Below, piece after piece: positions 29,961-43,436 of a DNA stretch of 64,000 nt. The stretch is from Chrysomallon squamiferum (lineage: Eukaryota > Mollusca > Gastropoda > Neomphalida > Peltospiridae), in NCBI GenBank assembly GCA_012295275.1, contig CM022672.1:29364972-29428971 (forward strand). Direction: 5' to 3'. A program made the translations under genes and the position numbers. The first letter of the stretch is position 1. Each line of letters starts with the position of its first letter. The notes beneath the pieces were generated by a model. The model was not told the DNA's origin and searched no databases. It saw nothing but the letters and a program-made list of their open reading frames with translations.

Positions 29961-30070
29961 TATGGGGAACTGGTCAAGCGGCAGCCACGAATGGTAATGT
30001 CCGGCTGACCGTCCTGAACCATCGACGCTGCCGGAGTCGACCGCTCGATTCCAGAGGTGAGGGGTTAAAA
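29961..30070 (+). mobile_element. SINE-like / tRNA-like fragment
   Basis: A GC-rich island (GGGGAACTGGTCAAGCGGCA ... GACCGCTCGATTCCAGAGG) within AT-rich DNA. TGGTCAAGCGGC and GCTCGATTCC have the look and order of degenerate A and B boxes of a tRNA-derived SINE, but spacing is long (over 70 bp) and no tRNA fold is apparent. Confidence 0.35.
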
Positions 30071-30165
30071 TGGCGATTCATATTATAACATTATTATTAT
30101 ACTGTCATACTTTGTTACGAGCCCAAAACCAGAAATGAGTTAATTTGGAAATATTAATCACATTA

Positions 30166-30412
30166 TTGCATTGGTTTTCAACCTCTTTCATACCGCGACC
30201 CCTTGTGAGCAATTCAATACGACCGATGATCCCCTTTAAAAATTTTGGTTCAATAATATGTAGGGTTACCATATTTTCATCAACCAAAGACAGTACAAAA
30301 GGAATCTATATTCACTACACGTTTTTATTTATTTCTCCTTCCAAATCAAGTTGAAAAAAAACTAAAACATATCCTCGTTCAAGAACGATCTCGCGACCCC
30401 CAGCTTGAAAAG
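30166..30412. mobile_element. Short non-autonomous hAT-like element
   Basis: The left end TTGGTTTTCAACCTCTTTCA then CCGCGACCCCTTG, and the right end TCTCGCGACCCCCAGCTTGA followed by AAAGGG, have the classic layout of Charlie-type hAT termini (GGTTCTCAACCTTTTT..GCGACCCC). No coding content lies between. It matches in type, not in sequence detail, the hAT end at 8887-8901. Confidence 0.55.
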
Positions 30413-30424
30413 GGTTTATTCCCG

Positions 30425-31004
30425 ATTCTGGCATTCCCGAATCTGGCAGTGAGATTATGACACATCTGAATTGGACACACCAGTTGTTCCATTTCTGGCA
30501 GTTTATTTCTCACCCTTACTAATTGGTGTTCCGTCACTTTAATTGATTAAACGGTATTTTGTCCACAATTTGAAAGCACATTCAGTCACACTTTATACAC
30601 GAAATGTCCCAGAAAGCACTCCACCGCAAGCTGACAATTAGGAAGCCGTGTCCCGCGTACATGTGACGTACTCCAATCCCAGCTGGAAGAGCTTGTGCTT
30701 GTCTTCTGGTAGTATTTCCTGTCTCCAAATGTTACTGATTGCAATAAAATTAATGTTTGAAGATATAAAATTTAATTTCATGTCTCCAAACATTAATTTT
30801 CTTATAATCTCTATTCCGGCTCACCTCTGCTCTTCACTCCTCATTAAGGTTAATCTCGTTAATCGCCCCAGCTGTTCTTCAAACATCTTGTTATCCCCAT
30901 GCATCTAAATTCGCCTTAATTGCTCACGCCAGTTTTCCCATTTCTGGAAGCGGATTAGAACACCTCACCGCTTACCTAATCTGGAGACTGCCAATTTTGG
31001 GAAC
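30425..31004. mobile_element. Unclassified element with inverted ends and internal direct repeats
   Basis: TTCCCGAATCTGGCAGT near 30434 faces an inverted relative TTCCCAAAATTGGCAGT (reverse complement of about 30987-31003). Inside, CACACCAGTTGTTCCATTTC at 30477 recurs directly as CACGCCAGTTTTCCCATTTC at 30925. An 86-codon frame (30648-30908) lies between but has no recognised domain. Ends and class are uncertain. Confidence 0.4.
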
Positions 31005-31009
31005 ATACC

Positions 31010-33135
31010 TTGAAAAGCTATTCTTTAATGTATAGTTTATTCAGTATTGACTCAGATATACTTTAAACAGGTTTCTAGAACACAATAAATACTAGTGAGG
31101 CCTTTAGTAACTAAAACACAGGATCTCGGTAGCTCTACATCTAGCTCTAAGCACAGTAAGAATTAAAACACAAACTCAATGCAGACAAATACATTTTATT
31201 TTGCAATTTAGAAATAAGATTTTGCTGTATTGTTGAAAACTACAAAAAAGGCTACATTTATTACAAATTGCTCTTTATTAATTCACTCTTACAAACAAGC
31301 TTAAATCTAAATGTTTATCACGTAACACAACACACAAACCATTAACCGTGACGCTAACAAACACAAAGAAATCGTTCAGCTGATGTTCGATGTGATCTGG
31401 TGATGACAAGCTTCTCTGCTAATTACACAATGTCACAGTGTTCTTTTTCTCATACATCTGACCTGTGACGATGGAGTCGTGAAGTGAAAGAAATGACATT
31501 GACCCATTTGAGAATAAAGAATCTTTCTTTAACAGGATTTTATTTATTTATTTATTTTAATGTATTTATTATTAGCAGTAGTGTTACGAATGAAGTACTC
31601 CAGTTAGCTGCCGAGGTTAGCACCAGATTCTTCGGCAGAGCGTTGCAGCACACATTTTGTTATATACGAATACAAAGCAGGGGTACAGCCTATACAATTC
31701 TGTATAAAAGTACAAACATTATTCAAGTGAAAAATTAATCTGTGTCACTGATTTGTAATGAAGGATCAAGACAACATTCAGGCAAGATGACTCGTGACCT
31801 GGACATGTTATATTCGTCATAATTCGTCTGCGTGAAAATGTAGCGCAATTACCTGAAACTGTGCTAAAAACAAGGCAGGGCGAGGTAATTTTGCAGATTG
31901 TTTTATAGAAAGAACTCCCTGAAGTACGGAACTGGAATGCAGTTCAAATTTTCATTTACAGCGACTGTTTGTTGAGACGTTCACAGTGTTCAGATACATA
32001 CGAGTGCAATACTAAATAAACTTGTGTATCGTTTTATTCAGATCGCATTTAAAAATCTATAAAGGTAGGTTTTCCTGCAGTGTTGAAAACGAAGCCAATA
32101 CGCGTGTAAAACTAATGCATCAATTCTTCAAAGGTTTCTATGAACATCTGTTACTCTGCTCTGTGATTTTATTAACCCGTTAAAACGTACTTGGATATCA
32201 GATTAGTGTAGACCAAATGATCCATATGAGATTACGTTTCTTCTTTTTTTTTATCTTTTATTAAAATCAATGTTTTATTATTCTTTTCTTTGAATATTAA
32301 TAAAATGGATGCATACAACATGCCCGGGTACGAATGTTCTATGTTGCAGAAATTTGTCTTGGATCCGATGATGCAGTTTTTTTTAATATTATGAGAAATG
32401 AATAGATTTTTATAATTAATAATAATAATAATAAAAGTAATTTTCTTCTGTAAGTACAATGTCAAGGATAATTTAACAGATTTCATATTTTTCACATTTC
32501 TGTACACAAAGCTTTAAAGATTACAAAACATAAATACAAAAATCAGTTCTATATAGTAAACAAAATATATGAGACCATGTTTATTATAATCTGTTAATCA
32601 ATAGTCCACACATGTGGATGTCTTTCTTCTATGATAATCCCTTGAGCATTTTCACAAATCTAGGATCTGAAATATTAATATCGTCAAGCCCTGACAATAG
32701 TCCAGAACTTCATGTACGACACAGCTATCCGTAGTCTGGTCCGACAGATTGAAAATGAAGTATAAAGATTCAAATTAAAACGTTTGATTCCAGGCTTCTT
32801 TATTTATCTTCTTTTTTTTTTTTTCTTTTTTTAAATAATTTATAATTGTAACAGACAATATTTTCTTTTTTTCTTTCTTTATTTTTGTTGCTGTTTTTCT
32901 TTTTCCTTTCGTTTTCTTCTTCCCATCTACACAGACGATTTCCCCCCCCAAGAGAAAAAGATGAATAAAAATACTGACAGATCGAATGGCCTTACTACGT
33001 AAAGTCTTTACAAGGACAATCACATATTTAACTAAATAATAAAGAATAAAAAAACCAAATAACAACAAAAAAATCTATTAACAACAATAATAAAAATATA
33101 TGGATTTCTAGAATATGCGAGAACACTGCCTATGG

Positions 33136-33179
<44 letters not shown>

Positions 33180-33258
33180 TTGAATTTAATCTTTATCACT
33201 GAAAATAATTATTGATATACATTTATTTATTTATATATACATAAATAGATGTAGACAG

Positions 33259-33298
<40 letters not shown>

Positions 33299-33427
33299 CA
33301 CACACACGCACATCAATTATTTTCAGTGATAAATATTAAATTTAAGTAATGAATACTTTGCTGTAATTAAATTTTGTGATTTTGAATCATCAGTTACATG
33401 TTTAAAATAATAATAAAAATTAAATTA

Positions 33428-33469
<42 letters not shown>

Positions 33470-34423
33470 GCTTAACAAAATAAATGTGTTTAAATAAAGG
33501 AATGGCTGTTTGTTACTGATTTCTTCTTGGGTTTCCAGAGAAATAATTCAACACAAAATCCTCAGTATGTCTTTGTAAATAATGAAGCTGATATTGGTAT
33601 TCAGAAATGTACTAAATAAAATGAAATGAAATACATATAAAATAAGAATGTCACATTTATAAATACATTACAAAATGACAGTTTGTTTTAATGATTATTT
33701 ATAACTGTACAGTGGAATGTTTATAAATGGAGAAATTGTTAAAATAATAATAATAATAGTAATAATAATCATAATAATAATAATAATAATAAAATAAAAA
33801 AATAAATATGGTAGGTAGTTTTTTTTCTTTGTAAAAAATCTTCATATGATGGACACACTAATAATTTAGAAGAAAATAGCACAGAAACTAGTTGTATAAA
33901 AATGAAACCATTGCTGTAAAAATATTAAAATTTTGATTTTTATACTAAATTTCTTTATCCTTAAAAAAGAAAAAAAATGAAATAAAATTAAATGTTAAAG
34001 TGCAAAAGTGGGACACTGGTGTTTTGATATTTCTCATTGTAAATCCTGACATAGTGAAAAAAGAAAAATGAAATATGTTTGTTTTATTATATCTATTTAC
34101 AAGCGTTTTCAGGTAAAAAAATAACAGGAATGTTAATACTGAAGATAACTATTGTAATAATAAATGTAAAATTAATAACAGTAATCATAATCAGCAGTAG
34201 TTAGCACTGTAAGAAAAAACATGAGTGGGACAGTAGTGGCACATTTACAAATAACATTTCCAGAATATTTTGAAAGAAAATGTTTAAATAAATTACTGTG
34301 ATGGAGAAATAAAATGTTTGTAATGGTCACCCTATTAGTCTGTAGCTGCAGACAAAAACATGGAATGAAAATTCACACAATACACAAATGTCACGAAACC
34401 GTATGACACAGCGTATATATATT

Positions 34424-34503
<80 letters not shown>

Positions 34504-34626
34504 TAAAAGAAAAGAAAAGGAAAGAAAAACGAAGATAAGCAGCTGAATTTTCAAAAAAATAAATAAATATATGTTTTAACACAGATGAGCTCTGTTAGTC
34601 TGGTTCTTTTACAATCATCAGCAGTA
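31010..34626. other. Noncoding, including 3' flank/UTR of the SIMC1-like gene
   Basis: No coding exon is supported. Repeats include (CA)n 33138-33178, (TA)n about 33261-33292, (ATT)n 33428-33469 and poly(A)-(AAT)n 34439-34502. Poly-purine and poly-pyrimidine patches at 32810-32890 explain the Lys-rich minus-strand frame there. The part near 34626 is the expected 3' UTR of the minus-strand gene. Confidence 0.4.
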
Positions 34627-35319
34627 TCACTGTTCTGTTGAGGCGTTGGCCATACTCTGAAGTAGCATCAAGTACTGGTGAGTCGCCTGGTTCAGCTCGG
34701 TTGTCAAGGTGACCAAGTGACCATAGAAGTCACTAACTTTGACTGCTAGTGACTGAGAATCTTTGAGGGTCTCTGACAGTGGGCGGAGCTGGTGATGAAG
34801 TTTCAGTCTCTGACTTAATGGTTGATGTTGATAACCTAAAATATCAGAGTGGACATTGCTGTTATCGTAATTTAAATCTAACATATTACAGTATGTACAT
34901 GAATATTCTAAGTAAATGTTACACAGACTATCAGAGTTCTGTATTTCTCTATCAGTCATTAAAACCAATCACTCTTGCTGCCATAATAATCTATTACTTT
35001 AAACCTTGTCAACAGTAACATAACAAGTCTGTGCCATTCATGGAACCTGCACACTGGTCTGATTTATCTAAAACAACCAGTTGTCTGTGCTGGTTATTTC
35101 TCATCCTTGCATTTTTACATTAGTGACAAAATGGATGACAACCAACTTTTGATCTGTTGTTGTAATATTGATAGAACATAAATAATATGCAGATCTGTTA
35201 CCAATGAAAAACATTATGAAACTCCAGGTTGTTACTTTTCTGTTTTTTAGTGAGTAACAAAGAATAAAAAATTGACAAATGAAGTATGTAAGAGAGAAGT
35301 AAAGAGCAGTAAAATAAGA

Positions 35320-35366
<47 letters not shown>

Positions 35367-38132
35367 CAACTAAGAAATCTAATATGAAATTTAAAGAAAG
35401 AAGAAGAAAATGTTTTTTTTGACCATCCTCTAAACAAATTTATATGTGGCATCTAGCACAGTTGAAGACTATTCACATAGTAAGTAAGGAAACATATCAT
35501 CATCACTGCATGCACTACTGTTTCCAGTTACCAGAAATGTTCTTTAATATGGACCATCTCACACATAGGATAGTACAATCCAATCTTTATTACATGTAGC
35601 CATAATTAGATCATGAATAGATAATTCAAATTAAAACTTACCTTGTGCACACCTAAGATAGCTTTGTGTTACACAGTGAACAAGAAACGCAAGCTCTTCA
35701 CAGCTGGATGCAGAGAACTGTGAAAGACTTCTGTTATCAGCTGGATCATTTTCCTCATCAGATGGTGACTGTGGTGGTGTCATGGGACTTTTGGGTGGGA
35801 GAGCCTCAAAGTAAGCCTCTATCACATCATTCAAAGAATTGGGAAAGTCTTGACAGGAGACAAATGTTCGATCACAGCTGTCTTCAAGGATCCTCTGTAC
35901 CACTTTGAACTGCAGCAGATCACTAGTTACCGACTGCAGAAAAAGTTTCTTGTGACTGACATCTGGCAAGTACATATAGATGTGAACCATTTCTCCACCC
36001 ACACGCTTTGCAGCTTCCACACAGCTTCTGCTGATATTGACCCCAACTTCCAGCAACTTCTGGAGGTTGGGCAGGAGTTTTGGCACATACACACTCTCAG
36101 CCTCTGCAGGAAGTCTGTTCAAGTGCTGTTCAAGCCTTGAATCTCTCAGCTCTTTGTATTCATCCGATGTAACTACTGAGCAAATCCACTGAACTATCTG
36201 CTTCAAGTTTGCAAAAGCACAGTCAGAGGAGAGCAGTTTGTAAGTTTGTGTTCTTCTCATTGCATTTGGGTTGGATATTTTGCAGTCTTTAAGCTCCATT
36301 TGGAAACAAGTACACATATGATCAAGAAGAAGAGACACTTTAGAATACAGATTTTCCACCACTTCAGAATCCTTGTTGATTGTTAACTTGCCCATAAGAT
36401 TCTCAAGAATGTCCCATTCAACTCTTATCAGGGTGGGGTATTTCTGTACAATTGTTGATAGCAGTTTCCCAGATTTTAGAACTACTTTCAAACTACTGTT
36501 GCCAAGCAAACCTCTAGATGTAATTTCTTGTACTATAGACTCTGTAGGTTTGAGTAGAAAATCTTCCACAAGTTTAAGACTATAATCCAGAAATGCATCA
36601 CCTTCTTCTAAAGCTGCTTCTATTGTATTGATGTGCATGTCTGACAAGGAAGCAGCCAGACTATCTTCATTTGCTTGGCAGTTGGGAAATAAAGGTCTAT
36701 TCTGCTTTACACAAACCACTTTTGATTTACACAGTTCGTCTTCTGTGTCCTCTGACTTTTTGTGTATCACAGGAAAGAATCGTTTGATACACTGTGTCGA
36801 TGTTGAGTGAAAAGATTTCCTTTCTGTAACCCTTACATGCCTTAGCAGACCACATTTTTTAACTGGATGTTCTTGAGTCAATGAACCCTCTTTTTTAAAT
36901 GTGACATTTTCATTTTTCACAAACTCATCTTTGTGAAAAATTTCTTCTTCACTTTCCTTTCTTGTTAATTCTTTGTGAAAAACATGTTCTTCTCCATCCT
37001 GTGTCAAAATTTTCTTTTCTTGTAATGCATGTTGTTCATCTTTCTCTGTCAAAATTTGTTTTTCAAATGTATGGTCTTCATATTCCCAATCATCATCTGA
37101 TGAAGACTCTGACTGACATTCAAAACTACTCTCTTCAGAATCACTGCTTTCATCTGAGGAATTATCTGAAGTTATTACAAGAGATTCTTTATCTTCTTCG
37201 GTTGAAGGTGTGGAATGAAATTTAATATTTGAGTCACCAGTGACTGGTTGACTTCGTGGATTGATGGATGATGACACAGAACTGTTTTTTGTTATCTGCT
37301 GAGCATCAGTAATTTTGTCCAATACATTCACATCTTTCAGGACATCCAGAAAATGGCGGTTGTTGCCTAAGCTGGCATGGGAAAATTTATCTCCAATACT
37401 ATTTTTAGATTTAATTTTACAACCATTGTCTAACTGCTTTATTTTGATTAGCAAAGCAGCTATCTTTGCTTTTGCAGTTTCATCAAAAACCACTGGTTTA
37501 CTTGTCTTCTTGCAAACTGGGCTTTCTCCAGCTCCATCATTTAATGTGTGCTTATGTTTTATAGCTGAACCATCATTTCCTGTTTTACAACCAATTATTG
37601 TAGAACTACCATTTACTGATAAACCACCATACACTGTTTTACCACCATTTGTTATAGAAGCACTACATTTTGTTTTAACACCATTTACAAAAGAATCACC
37701 ATTTACTCTTAAATGATTATATGTTGTTTTATTTACTCCTCTACCATTACACACAGTATTATCACCATTTACTATCACATCTTCAAGTACAGTTCTACCA
37801 CTGTTTACTGTAGAAGCACCAGACACTGCTATGTTACCCGTTCCTTGTGATTTAGATTGAGAACTGCTGACAGGACATTCCTCATCATCGATATCTGGTA
37901 AGTCATCAGAAAATTCAGTTTCAGAAAGCACTTCAGTTTTTGGCTGCAGCAAGGATGTGAAGAGGTTGTTGTTACTGAAGATAGACAGTCGCGGTTTCTT
38001 GCATGGTGAATGCCATTTCTGGTTCTCTCGTTCCTTTTTAAGCTGTGACCAAGTCTTTCCTTTGGCTGCCTCATACTTCTTCAGACATGTCATTCTTTTT
38101 CTGTCATTTCTGCAGTGCAGTACTGCTCTTGT
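34627..38132 (-). CDS. SIMC1/SLF2-like protein, 3' coding exons
   Basis: Two exons join in frame: 38132-35642 (2491 nt, starts after TTTTGTTGCAG, ends CAAG|GTAAGT) and 34835-34627 (209 nt, after TATTTTAG, stop TGA), encoding 899 residues. The N-terminal half looks disordered: a basic start (CHCRN-type and KERENQK, CKKPRLS); an Asn/Gly/Val repeat region around residues 110-210; a SUMO-interaction-like LVITSDNSSDESSDSEE near 320; and heptad-like charged repeats (ILTEKDEQHALQ, ILTQDGEEHVFH) around 370-430. From about residue 525 it is a helical region with TYKLLSSDCAFANLKQIVQW and LFLQSVTSDLLQFKVVQ, then a Pro/Ser acidic linker. This resembles the C-terminal helical repeat of SIMC1/SLF2, which recruits SMC5/6 at SUMOylated sites. 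Family assignment is from memory and moderately sure; the gene itself is very likely real. Confidence 0.72.
35319..35363. repeat. poly(A) tract in the last intron of the SIMC1-like gene
   Basis: About 45 A residues on the plus strand between the two coding exons (poly(T) in the transcript sense). Confidence 0.95.
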
Positions 38133-41100
38133 CTGCAACAAAACAGATACAAAATTAACAAAAAGGGAAAAAGTATGTTTGTTTGTAACATTTCAGCACA
38201 ATTCAAATAATATCAGCTACCATTAATAACAATTACAAGATTTATAGGTTTTTATTATTCGTTTTTTCTTTTGTCTGAAATTTTAAAGTTTTCTCATAAT
38301 ATGAAACAGGCAGGTTTGTCTAAACAAACAAATCCCACTGACATACTTTACACTGCAGAAATATTTTAGTTTCTTGCATTCCCAATATATAATTTATACA
38401 CAAACAAATGATATATATTAATATTATTATGTTTTTCTTTATTAACAATTTGAATAGCAATATACAAGATCATATAATTAATGGTGACTGTACGGTAACG
38501 TGGAACATCACACAACTTATTTTTTATTATTATGATTAATAAACATTTTGAATGATATGTTCACTACAAAACTAAGATTCATTGCACCAACTTAAGTATA
38601 CAAATACAAACGTGCGCGTACGCGCACACACATTACCCAATAATTGTGACTGAAAAATTAAATGTCTTTTGAAGAACTGATAATAATAATAATACCTTTC
38701 TAAATACTATTACAGTCGTCAACGCGGTATGTATTCACTAATTTATATACACATGTTCAAATGAAGAACTCTTTAATTTGTTTTAACTGAATCAGCATTT
38801 TCACATTAATGACGTCAATGTGCGATAACCAGATTCGATATACATTAAATAAATAATAAAACAAAATAAAAATGTATTTATTATATTGTTATTAAAACAG
38901 AATAATTTTCTATGCATTAAAAAATAATAAACACAGAAATAAAAATACAAATTTTAAAAATAAATAAGTATCTAAATCAAAACAACAGCTGATAAGAAAT
39001 AAAATTGATCATAAAATAAAATTACGCTAGTATCTCCTATAATATATTTTTATACAGTTTACATTTTAACAATAATCGTATCCGTGGTTTGATTTTAAAT
39101 TACCAAAAAAATGTTGTGGTTTTCTTTAGACGAAATCCGCTTCTGTTCTGAACAAAACCAACAGACGACAACAAAAAACGAATAAACTACGTCACGAGTT
39201 GTAAACCGTCAGGCATCTGACGTAACGTAAATTTAAACTATGCACTACTTTTATCATTATTATTATTATTATTATTTTACAAATTAAATCACACAAAGCT
39301 TTTAATCTCAGCGTTTTTAAAACTTAATAAAACATCAATGTTTAACAGTTTTTGTAGGTTTGACTAATTTTTATCGTCTGCTCACTTCCTCGGTCCATTG
39401 GCCAGTTTAAAGGTTTAGACCGAGACAGAGAGAAAAAAAAAAAAAATAAATAAAAAAATATCGTTTTTATTTAAATTTTAAATTAAAATGATTTTATCTC
39501 GTGAAGCGTCGACTGTAATATCACAAATTAAACAGATTTACCTGAACATTTATCGAAAACAAGCGAAAAAGAATAACGGGACAAAATAATTTCAAAAAAT
39601 GAAAATAAAAACATCCTAATAAACAACCGCAAATTATTTTCTTATTTTTCATCCATTCGGACGTAAAAACTACTAATAATTTTTTAAAATGTAGCTTCTT
39701 TTATTTATTTATTTAGCGAAATTGAAAGCGAATAAAAGAAAAGAAAATTTAATAATAAAAAAAAATCGGTTAATTTTGTTTTCTTTTTACTCTTCAGATA
39801 TTAAACAGGAGATCAACAAAATGACGAATACATGTTTAAATTGATACGATGGTTTAGAAACGTATTTCCATAAAATAACAATAATCATTAAAAAAAAAAA
39901 AAAAAAAAATTCTACAACTATTTAAAAAGCATCCGCCAAAAGAAATAAAAGGAAGTTAACAATTTGTAACCTATATTCATTTAATAGGCAGTTAAGAAAT
40001 ACTACTATTAAAAGTAAGAATTAGCCTGTACAGATTTTTTTTATTCTTACCCTCACGACTCTCATAGCAGATCAGAATGCCAACATATTTCATTTTTCTA
40101 TGTTTTTAAATTTAAAACGCGCATTGTGCGTCAGTTCCGGTGTTTAGCATAGACGTACGAATCACGAAAAATTCAGAATCGTCAAAATTCAGAAGAAAAA
40201 AAATATATAAAAAAAATATGGGGTTAGATTTGTGGAAAGCAGTATTTGTTTTAGAAATTTTATTACATACTATTGAAAAAATGATTCTTCTGTTTTTACG
40301 TGTGTGAACATTCAATCAAACTAACCTCCCTTAACCAAAACATCATCACAGTTCCTGTATTTGCGCGAGAAAAGGCGTTCACTTAAATTTACTTATATAA
40401 AAATCCGTAACTGATTTATTATTAATGGTATTTGTGAAATTAATTCCCCTCCCCCATATTTCATTTTAAATACAAGACTGAGGAATCGATCTTGGGATTA
40501 AAAATGAATAGTTTGCTGATAATACTACGAATATCGGAGGAGTACCAAAAAACAAAACAAACACACAAACAAACAAACAAATAAATAATAAAGGGGAGGA
40601 AAATTAAAATTAGAGAACACTGCACAAAGCGAGGAAGCGATATTAAAACATACTATAAACATCTACTGAAAGTGACGATATATATATATATTCTATTTTG
40701 GTTGTTTTAATATATAAAATATATATAATTTAGCGATTACAATAACAACTGCAGGTAACCAACTAGTATTTATATGCTACATACAGTTATTATTATTAGA
40801 AGTAGTAGTAGTACTTTGCCCTATATTTCTCATTCTAGCTATCTCGTCACAGTGATTGTTTATTTCATTAAATATTTTTCTCTCATGTTGTTGTTGAAAT
40901 GATTCAGTTGAAAAAAAAAAAATGTTCTAACATAAAAACGTAAACTTCTTTAAACTCGAAACAGGAATGGACATTTCCACTGAGAAATTATGGATGTATT
41001 AGTCTGATCAATAAAATAAAAAAATAAAAAGCTGAAAAGCTGGGCCAAAAGAAGTGTGCAAAAGATGAGAGACAACTGAAGTACTTGCGTTATTTTTTAT

Positions 41101-43430
41101 TTTTTAATACTAACATCGCATGTCTTTACGTATAAAATAAACATATCGATGATTGAAACTCACGGGAAGTGACAAAAGTGGTGACCACACAATGTTTAAA
41201 CATAATAAGATTTACTCTGAAATTGTTAATATGGGTTATTCACACACTGATAACCTCAGATTAGCAAAGTAACAATTTTATCACCACTGTTGTTTTAACA
41301 TGTTTGTCACGTGTATGCTGCCACATCTGTCACGTGCCTCTGCTACTGATGTGTAGTAATGTTTGGATGAGAACACAGATACTTACCACTTCAGACTCTT
41401 AAAAGCTTTTGCTTGTAACTGCTGAGAATTACGTTTTCTTTCTTCCCAATGCGAACACACGTATATTTTTCGAATCCAGACCGTCGAAACATTGTTAAAA
41501 ACAAACACTGTCATGAGGTGACTTGTCTTGTTTGTGATTTATTCTCCATGTTTATCTGTACTGTCGTTTTACGACAGACTTTCTATATACTTTCTGTCCA
41601 AGTCAGGTATTTAATCTTCTCTCCACCGTGTTTTAGAATATTGTAGAAACATTATTACTAATGCTGGTGTTTATATGCTGTATTTTAAGTTTTGTAGTAA
41701 CGACACGAAAGAAGAATCATGAATCAGGTCTGTGAGTTAACAGTTAACTTCTGTTTTTAAAAATAACTAAAACTACAGGTATTCGTAAACCAATTTTAAT
41801 CATGTAAAAGTTGTAACTGTACAATATCAAAATCACAGTTTAAACAAATTAATTAACGTTAAAGATGTATATGATTAACCTCTGCATTAGTTTGATTTTA
41901 TTTCTACAACACTGTAAATATTATTCAGTATTTTGAACTAAATATTTTTATTTTTATTATTTGTTTTCTTCATTATTTTTTTGTTAATGTTAAGTGTAAG
42001 CAAAAAACATAGTACACCAAGTGAGTGTTTAGTAAGCACTGCTCTTCTGAGTCTGACGTAATTTTGTGGTTTTTGTTTGCGTTGCCTTCACTTTTCATTT
42101 ATTGACACGGCTGATTTGTAAGGTGTGAGGTCATGTAACTAACAAGCTAACCCGCACCAGCCGATTCTTTCTCTCGATCTCACACTTTATTACTAACAAA
42201 ACGCCAAAAGCTAATCTCTGAAGAAATAAATGGCTACAGTTAACCCTTGATTAACGCGATTAATTAATGTATCGAAATAACGCCGTACACGCTGGAATGA
42301 CGTTGATCAAATATAATAGTCAATGGTAAAAGTTTTAACTGATTCTCAATCGCTGACTAAAAAAAACAAACATTTTTAACTACTTGAAATATGCATAACA
42401 AATTTATCTTGTAAGAAAAATACTTAAATACAAAGTTGTAGTTTTAACAATGTGTATGCACTACAAAATTTATCAACAGTAATTTGAATAGTTTTAGCTT
42501 TTTTTCTCTCCACGGTAGCACGCACTCTGTCCTCTGAACTACGGCAAATTACGAAACATTTCATGAATCTCTTTAAGTTTCTTAGTTACATTAAGTTTAA
42601 CACACGAAGCAAAATACATTCCTCTTCGTAAAGACTGTAGGTACGATTTTTAGAAAGCGTTTAATAGGGAAAAGGTAAAATAACGTAGCTAGCGCGTATG
42701 GCAAACGCTCGCAATGGCAGATGTTTAATGACAATCTGTGCCACGAAGATACTAACTGGCAACCCTTCTGTAACACACGTGACGTAATCTTATTAGTAGC
42801 TAAGTTTGAATCAGCTGAATGTTTTCTCCCAGTGACAGTCACTGGTGTTTTGAAAGCGCGTTATAGTGACTAGATTTTAGGCTTCCTTCCAATGACACTT
42901 TGCTGGTGTTTTGCTTTCATCGTAGCGATTACTATTACCACATAAATCACAAATCGCGCAAAGCAAAACCGCGTCAAATAAGGGATACCTGTCTTTAGTA
43001 GTAGTAGTAGTATTTATATTATCATTATAATCAATCTCTCAGGTATGGACGTAATTTATTCAGCCTGAATTGACTTACAGATACATACTCATATGTACCT
43101 TCAGACCTTTAAATTCTTTTGTGTCAAGGACAACTCAGTTTGCATTCTCTAAACAACAAGAATAAACACCTGATTACACCAGAGATTTTAAACCAGTTAA
43201 CCGTAAATGTTTTAAAAAGAAGGTGACATCTGTTCATACACTATACAATGAAGCAGCCATAAAAATTCATAGCTGTGGGGAAATCAACATCCAGTAAAGT
43301 AATGAAGAGAAGATACGAAGCGTGCACTTTGTATCTGTGTTAATCCTATTTGTACTCCAGCGGAAAAAAGTAACTGCGTGTGTTTATCATGTTGATAAGA
43401 AACAATTTCAACACATAAAACGATAAACTG
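38133..43430. other. Intron / 5' flank of the SIMC1-like gene
   Basis: Apart from the candidate short exon, no coding sequence is supported. At 41388 the minus strand has GAAGTG|GTAAGTATC, a very strong donor preceded by an open but ATG-less frame in phase 2, possibly an untranslated alternative first exon. Contains poly(A) runs (39888-39909, 40911-40922) and a TA run (40679-40690). Confidence 0.35.
40051..40065 (-). CDS. Candidate short first coding exon of the SIMC1-like gene
   Basis: On the minus strand ATG at 40065 opens M-R-V-V-R and meets AGG|GTAAGAA at 40050, a strong donor in phase 0. That matches the phase-0 acceptor at 38132, giving a 904-aa protein. Upstream on the minus strand there is a short CpG-bearing patch with an ACCGGAA box (about 40135) that could be a promoter, and one or two short upstream frames. 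This model needs only a 1.9-kb intron. Confidence 0.4.
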
Positions 43431-43436
43431 TCAGGT

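Noticed and set aside
31484-31738. 84-codon plus-strand frame
   Set aside because: No recognised domain and an AT-repeat segment inside; likely chance.
32775-33068. 97-codon Lys-rich minus-strand frame
   Set aside because: Explained by poly-pyrimidine runs on the plus strand; no splice or domain support.
38133-38141. Start of the SIMC1-like frame at 38141
   Set aside because: It reads TTG and lies within the acceptor sequence TTTTGTTGCAG; the exon truly begins at 38132.
35631-38226. Several 60-130-codon plus-strand frames opposite the SIMC1-like exon
   Set aside because: Shadows of the real minus-strand coding sequence.
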